DNA from: Frankiales bacterium
GTDB taxonomy: Bacteria > Actinomycetota > Actinomycetes > Mycobacteriales > SCTD01
NCBI GenBank assembly: GCA_025464695.1
Contig: JAODNQ010000244.1
Location: 1-6,495, forward strand
Length of the DNA: 6,495 nt
Reading direction: 5' to 3'
Shown piece after piece: positions 5,006 through 6,495 of this stretch. A model generated the notes under the pieces. It was given only the letters and a program-made list of their open reading frames with translations. It did no database searches and was not told the origin of the DNA. The translations under genes and the position numbers were made by a program. Within the stretch, counting starts at the first letter, position 1; every line of letters starts with the position of its first letter.

Positions 5006-5703
5006 GTGAGGCTGTCGTGCCCGGGAGCGATGCCCGCGGCGAGCAGGGCCACGTCGTCGCGGCGCTCCCGACGACGGCCCCTGGTCGCCCGGTCCCGCCC
5101 GTCTCGGGAGGACCGGCTGTCGCGGGACGACTGGCCGAGCAGGTCCGCGACCTGGGGCCAGGACGCGCCCGAGCCCTCCCCCGCGACCCGGCCCCCGGAC
5201 ACCAGCACGAAGTACGGCGACCCCGGGACGTCGAAGGACTCCCACGCCTGGGTGGAGTGCACCAGCGGGACGACGCCGGGCCGGCGCTGGCGGAGCGCAC
5301 TCTCGCTCTCCTCGTCGAGGTCGCGGGTGACGACGACCAGCCGCGCCCCGCCCGGGACGTCGTCGACCGGGCCGGCGAACGCGGTCCAGAACGCCTGGCA
5401 GGTGGTGCAGGACGACGACAGGAACGCCAGCAGGACGTCGCCGTCGAGCGAGAGCGCGAGGACCTCGTCGTCGAGGGTGGTGCCGACCAGGGTGTCGGGG
5501 ACGGAGCCGTCGGTGCGGCGACGGGGGGCGGGGACGCCGTCGGCGACGGCAGGGCCGCTCTGCCCGCCCTCGCTGTCGAGCTCGAGCCCGGCACCCAGCT
5601 CGTGCAGGGCCCGCAGGATCTCGGCGTGGCTGCGCAGCAGCCCCGCCACCAGCACGCTGAGCAGCAGCACGGCCACGCCCAGCGCGACGACGGCGGCGGT
5701 CAC
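5002..5703 (-). CDS. MauD-like membrane-anchored thioredoxin-fold protein
   Basis: 233 residues from GTG at 5703, which overlaps the stop of the MauE-like gene (GTGA). One N-terminal membrane helix (about residues 2-23, AAVVALGVAVLLLSVLVAGL) is followed by a linker and then a thioredoxin-like domain outside the membrane. It contains LLAFLSSSC (91-99) with the redox pair C99-T-T-C102, and a GSPYFVLV strand with a probable cis-proline at P163. This order matches MauD/TlpA proteins, which shuttle disulfides outside the cytoplasm; MauD is needed for maturation of the cysteine-rich light chain in methylamine utilisation. Here the likely client is the 18-cysteine exported protein at the end of the cluster. 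Odd feature: residues 192-218 are a run of Arg, Ser and Asp before a terminal LLAAGIAPGHDSLT. A longer frame to 6195 overlaps the MauE-like gene and is not real. Confidence 0.85.
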   Translation of the reverse strand: MTAAVVALGVAVLLLSVLVAGLLRSHAEILRALHELGAGLELDSEGGQSGPAVADGVPAPRRRTDGSVPDTLVGTTLDDEVLALSLDGDVLLAFLSSSCTTCQAFWTAFAGPVDDVPGGARLVVVTRDLDEESESALRQRRPGVVPLVHSTQAWESFDVPGSPYFVLVSGGRVAGEGSGASWPQVADLLGQSSRDSRSSRDGRDRATRGRRRERRDDVALLAAGIAPGHDSLT

Positions 5704-6224
5704 GCCCGCCCCCGGACGGGGAGCAGCGGCAGCACGGCGAGGGCGAGGTAGGCGGTGGCGGCGACCGCCGCGGCGGGCACCAGCACGGCGACGTCCCAGG
5801 GCACGGGCGCCGGGTCGACAGCCACGAGCAGCGCCACGACGACGGCCCCGGCCGTGACGACGACGTGGGTGCGGGTCGGTGGTGTGTCGGCCCGGCCGAA
5901 GCAGCCGCAGGAGGCGAGCACGCCGCCGCGGAGCAGGGCGCGGACCACCACCGCGGTGAACACGGCGTACGAGCCGGCGACGGCGAGCGCTGCGCCGCGG
6001 CTGCCCGTGCCGGCGCTCAGCCCGACGACGACCTCGACGGCCGCCAGCAGCCGCACGGTCCTCGCACCGCCGGGCGGCCGCAGGGCCCGGACCAGCGGTG
6101 CGGGGTCGGAGAGCTTCTGCGCACCCGCCACCACGAGCAGGGCGGCGGCCGCGAGGAACGGTCCGGCGAGGACGTGCACGAGCGGACGATGGCACAGCCG
6201 GCCCGCTCCGTCCGGCGATGACAC
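5700..6224 (-). CDS. MauE-like (DoxX-type) redox membrane protein
   Basis: 174 residues with several membrane segments at about 18-36, 58-73, 78-96, 119-137 and 142-166. The first segment ends in VVAGAQKLSDP, a pattern usual in MauE/DoxX-type proteins, and the loop after the third holds CGCFG (C106, C108), the motif typical of MauE. The known role of MauE, with MauD, is to support disulfide formation in exported methylamine dehydrogenase light chain; the cysteine pair probably passes electrons between membrane and thioredoxin partner. The GTG at 6224 is used as start, but it has a weak ribosome site; GTG at about 6179 (giving a start at HVLAGPF) is an alternative. The stop overlaps the MauD-like start, and the preceding gene ends 28 bases upstream, so the cluster likely continues to the right. 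Family call is good; exact start is uncertain. Confidence 0.85.
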   Translation of the reverse strand: MSSPDGAGRLCHRPLVHVLAGPFLAAAALLVVAGAQKLSDPAPLVRALRPPGGARTVRLLAAVEVVVGLSAGTGSRGAALAVAGSYAVFTAVVVRALLRGGVLASCGCFGRADTPPTRTHVVVTAGAVVVALLVAVDPAPVPWDVAVLVPAAAVAATAYLALAVLPLLPVRGRA

Positions 6225-6235
6225 AGGACCGTGAT

Positions 6236-6250
6236 CCGGACCGGACCGGA
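6236..6250. repeat. Three tandem CCGGA units
   Basis: CCGGACCGGACCGGA lies in the 28-base gap between the partial gene and the MauE-like gene, where a ribosome site would be expected. It may be simple chance repetition in GC-rich sequence. Confidence 0.6.
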
Positions 6251-6252
6251 CC

Positions 6253-6495
6253 TCAGCGCAGCCGGCGCAGGCCGTCCGCGAGGCCGTGCAGGGCGTCCGT
6301 GGCGTCCTCGAGGCGCCCCGGGCCGCCGGGCTCGTGCGGGTCGCTGGCCGCCACGAGGTCGGCGAGCCCGGCCACCAGCCGCTCCTGGCAGGCCACGCCG
6401 TCCAGCAGGGCCTGCAGCGCGACCGGGTCGGTGCCGCGGTGCGGGGCGACGGCGTCGAGCCGGGCGGCCTGCCAGCGCAGGGCGGTGTCGGCGTC
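6253..6495 (-). CDS. C-terminal part of an unknown protein
   Basis: The last 80 codons of a minus-strand gene whose start lies beyond the right edge. The visible part (DADTALRWQAARLDAVAPHR and onward, ending GLADGLRRLR) is Ala/Leu/Asp-rich, looks helical and soluble, and contains one cysteine (in GVACQERL). Codon use is typical of the window. The stop lies 28 bases before the MauE-like start in the same direction, so it is probably in the same operon. The family is not recognised, and too little is visible to infer function. Confidence 0.7.
   Translation of the reverse strand, partial: DADTALRWQAARLDAVAPHRGTDPVALQALLDGVACQERLVAGLADLVAASDPHEPGGPGRLEDATDALHGLADGLRRLR

Noticed and set aside
3286..5857. 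Plus-strand open frames 3286-4614 and 4466-5857
   Set aside because: They lie antisense to the minus-strand cluster, have Ala/Gly/Arg low-complexity composition, and cross several real gene boundaries.
5002..6195. Extended 397-codon version of the MauD-like gene
   Set aside because: The extra N-terminal part overlaps the MauE-like gene in another frame; the GTG at 5703 gives a proper membrane anchor and a GTGA junction.

Overview
The window is very GC-rich, with codons ending almost always in G or C, GTG and TTG starts, and purine-rich ribosome sites. The gene families present are a Nei2-type glycosylase, a MauE/MauD pair and LGFP repeats. Together these point to a high-GC actinomycete. The general look resembles Geodermatophilaceae, but the genus cannot be fixed from sequence alone.

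Left part (1-2155, plus strand): DNA repair. Two complete Fpg/Nei-type DNA glycosylase genes overlap by 8 bases (403-1311 and 1304-2155) and are clearly paralogues. At the left edge lies part of a third copy. It matches the middle of the other two, stops matching near base 150, and lacks the H2TH and zinc-finger parts. Just beyond that break, on the opposite strand, is what looks like the 5' end of a secreted-protein gene: a ribosome site, a TTG start and a signal peptide. The simplest reading is a deletion that removed the 3' ends of two convergent genes and joined their stumps.

Middle (2156-2466): a convergent intergenic region with no ordinary gene. It holds several inverted repeats, two of which compete for the same GATC; a nine-codon ORF behind a good ribosome site; and a 17-bp stem that is probably a bidirectional terminator.

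Right part (2467-6495, minus strand): one tightly packed gene cluster reading right to left. The order is the tail of an unknown gene, a MauE-like membrane protein, a MauD-like thioredoxin-fold protein, a 23-residue hydrophobic mini-ORF, a multi-pass membrane protein, an unknown 150-residue protein, and a 486-residue Tat-exported protein. Most junctions are ATGA or GTGA stop/start overlaps. The last protein joins a domain with 18 cysteines, resembling the methylamine dehydrogenase light chain (MauA), to five LGFP-type repeats. In methylotrophs MauE and MauD are needed to make the disulfide-rich MauA, so the cluster can be read as an oxidative-folding module dedicated to one exported, probably envelope-attached protein. 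The second tryptophan of the MauA cofactor seems to be missing, and no heavy-chain gene is seen here. The product is therefore probably not an ordinary methylamine dehydrogenase. This is the best candidate for an undescribed system. The multi-pass membrane gene carries an in-frame TAG that removes its last predicted membrane segment, while the reading frame beyond stays open and coding-like.
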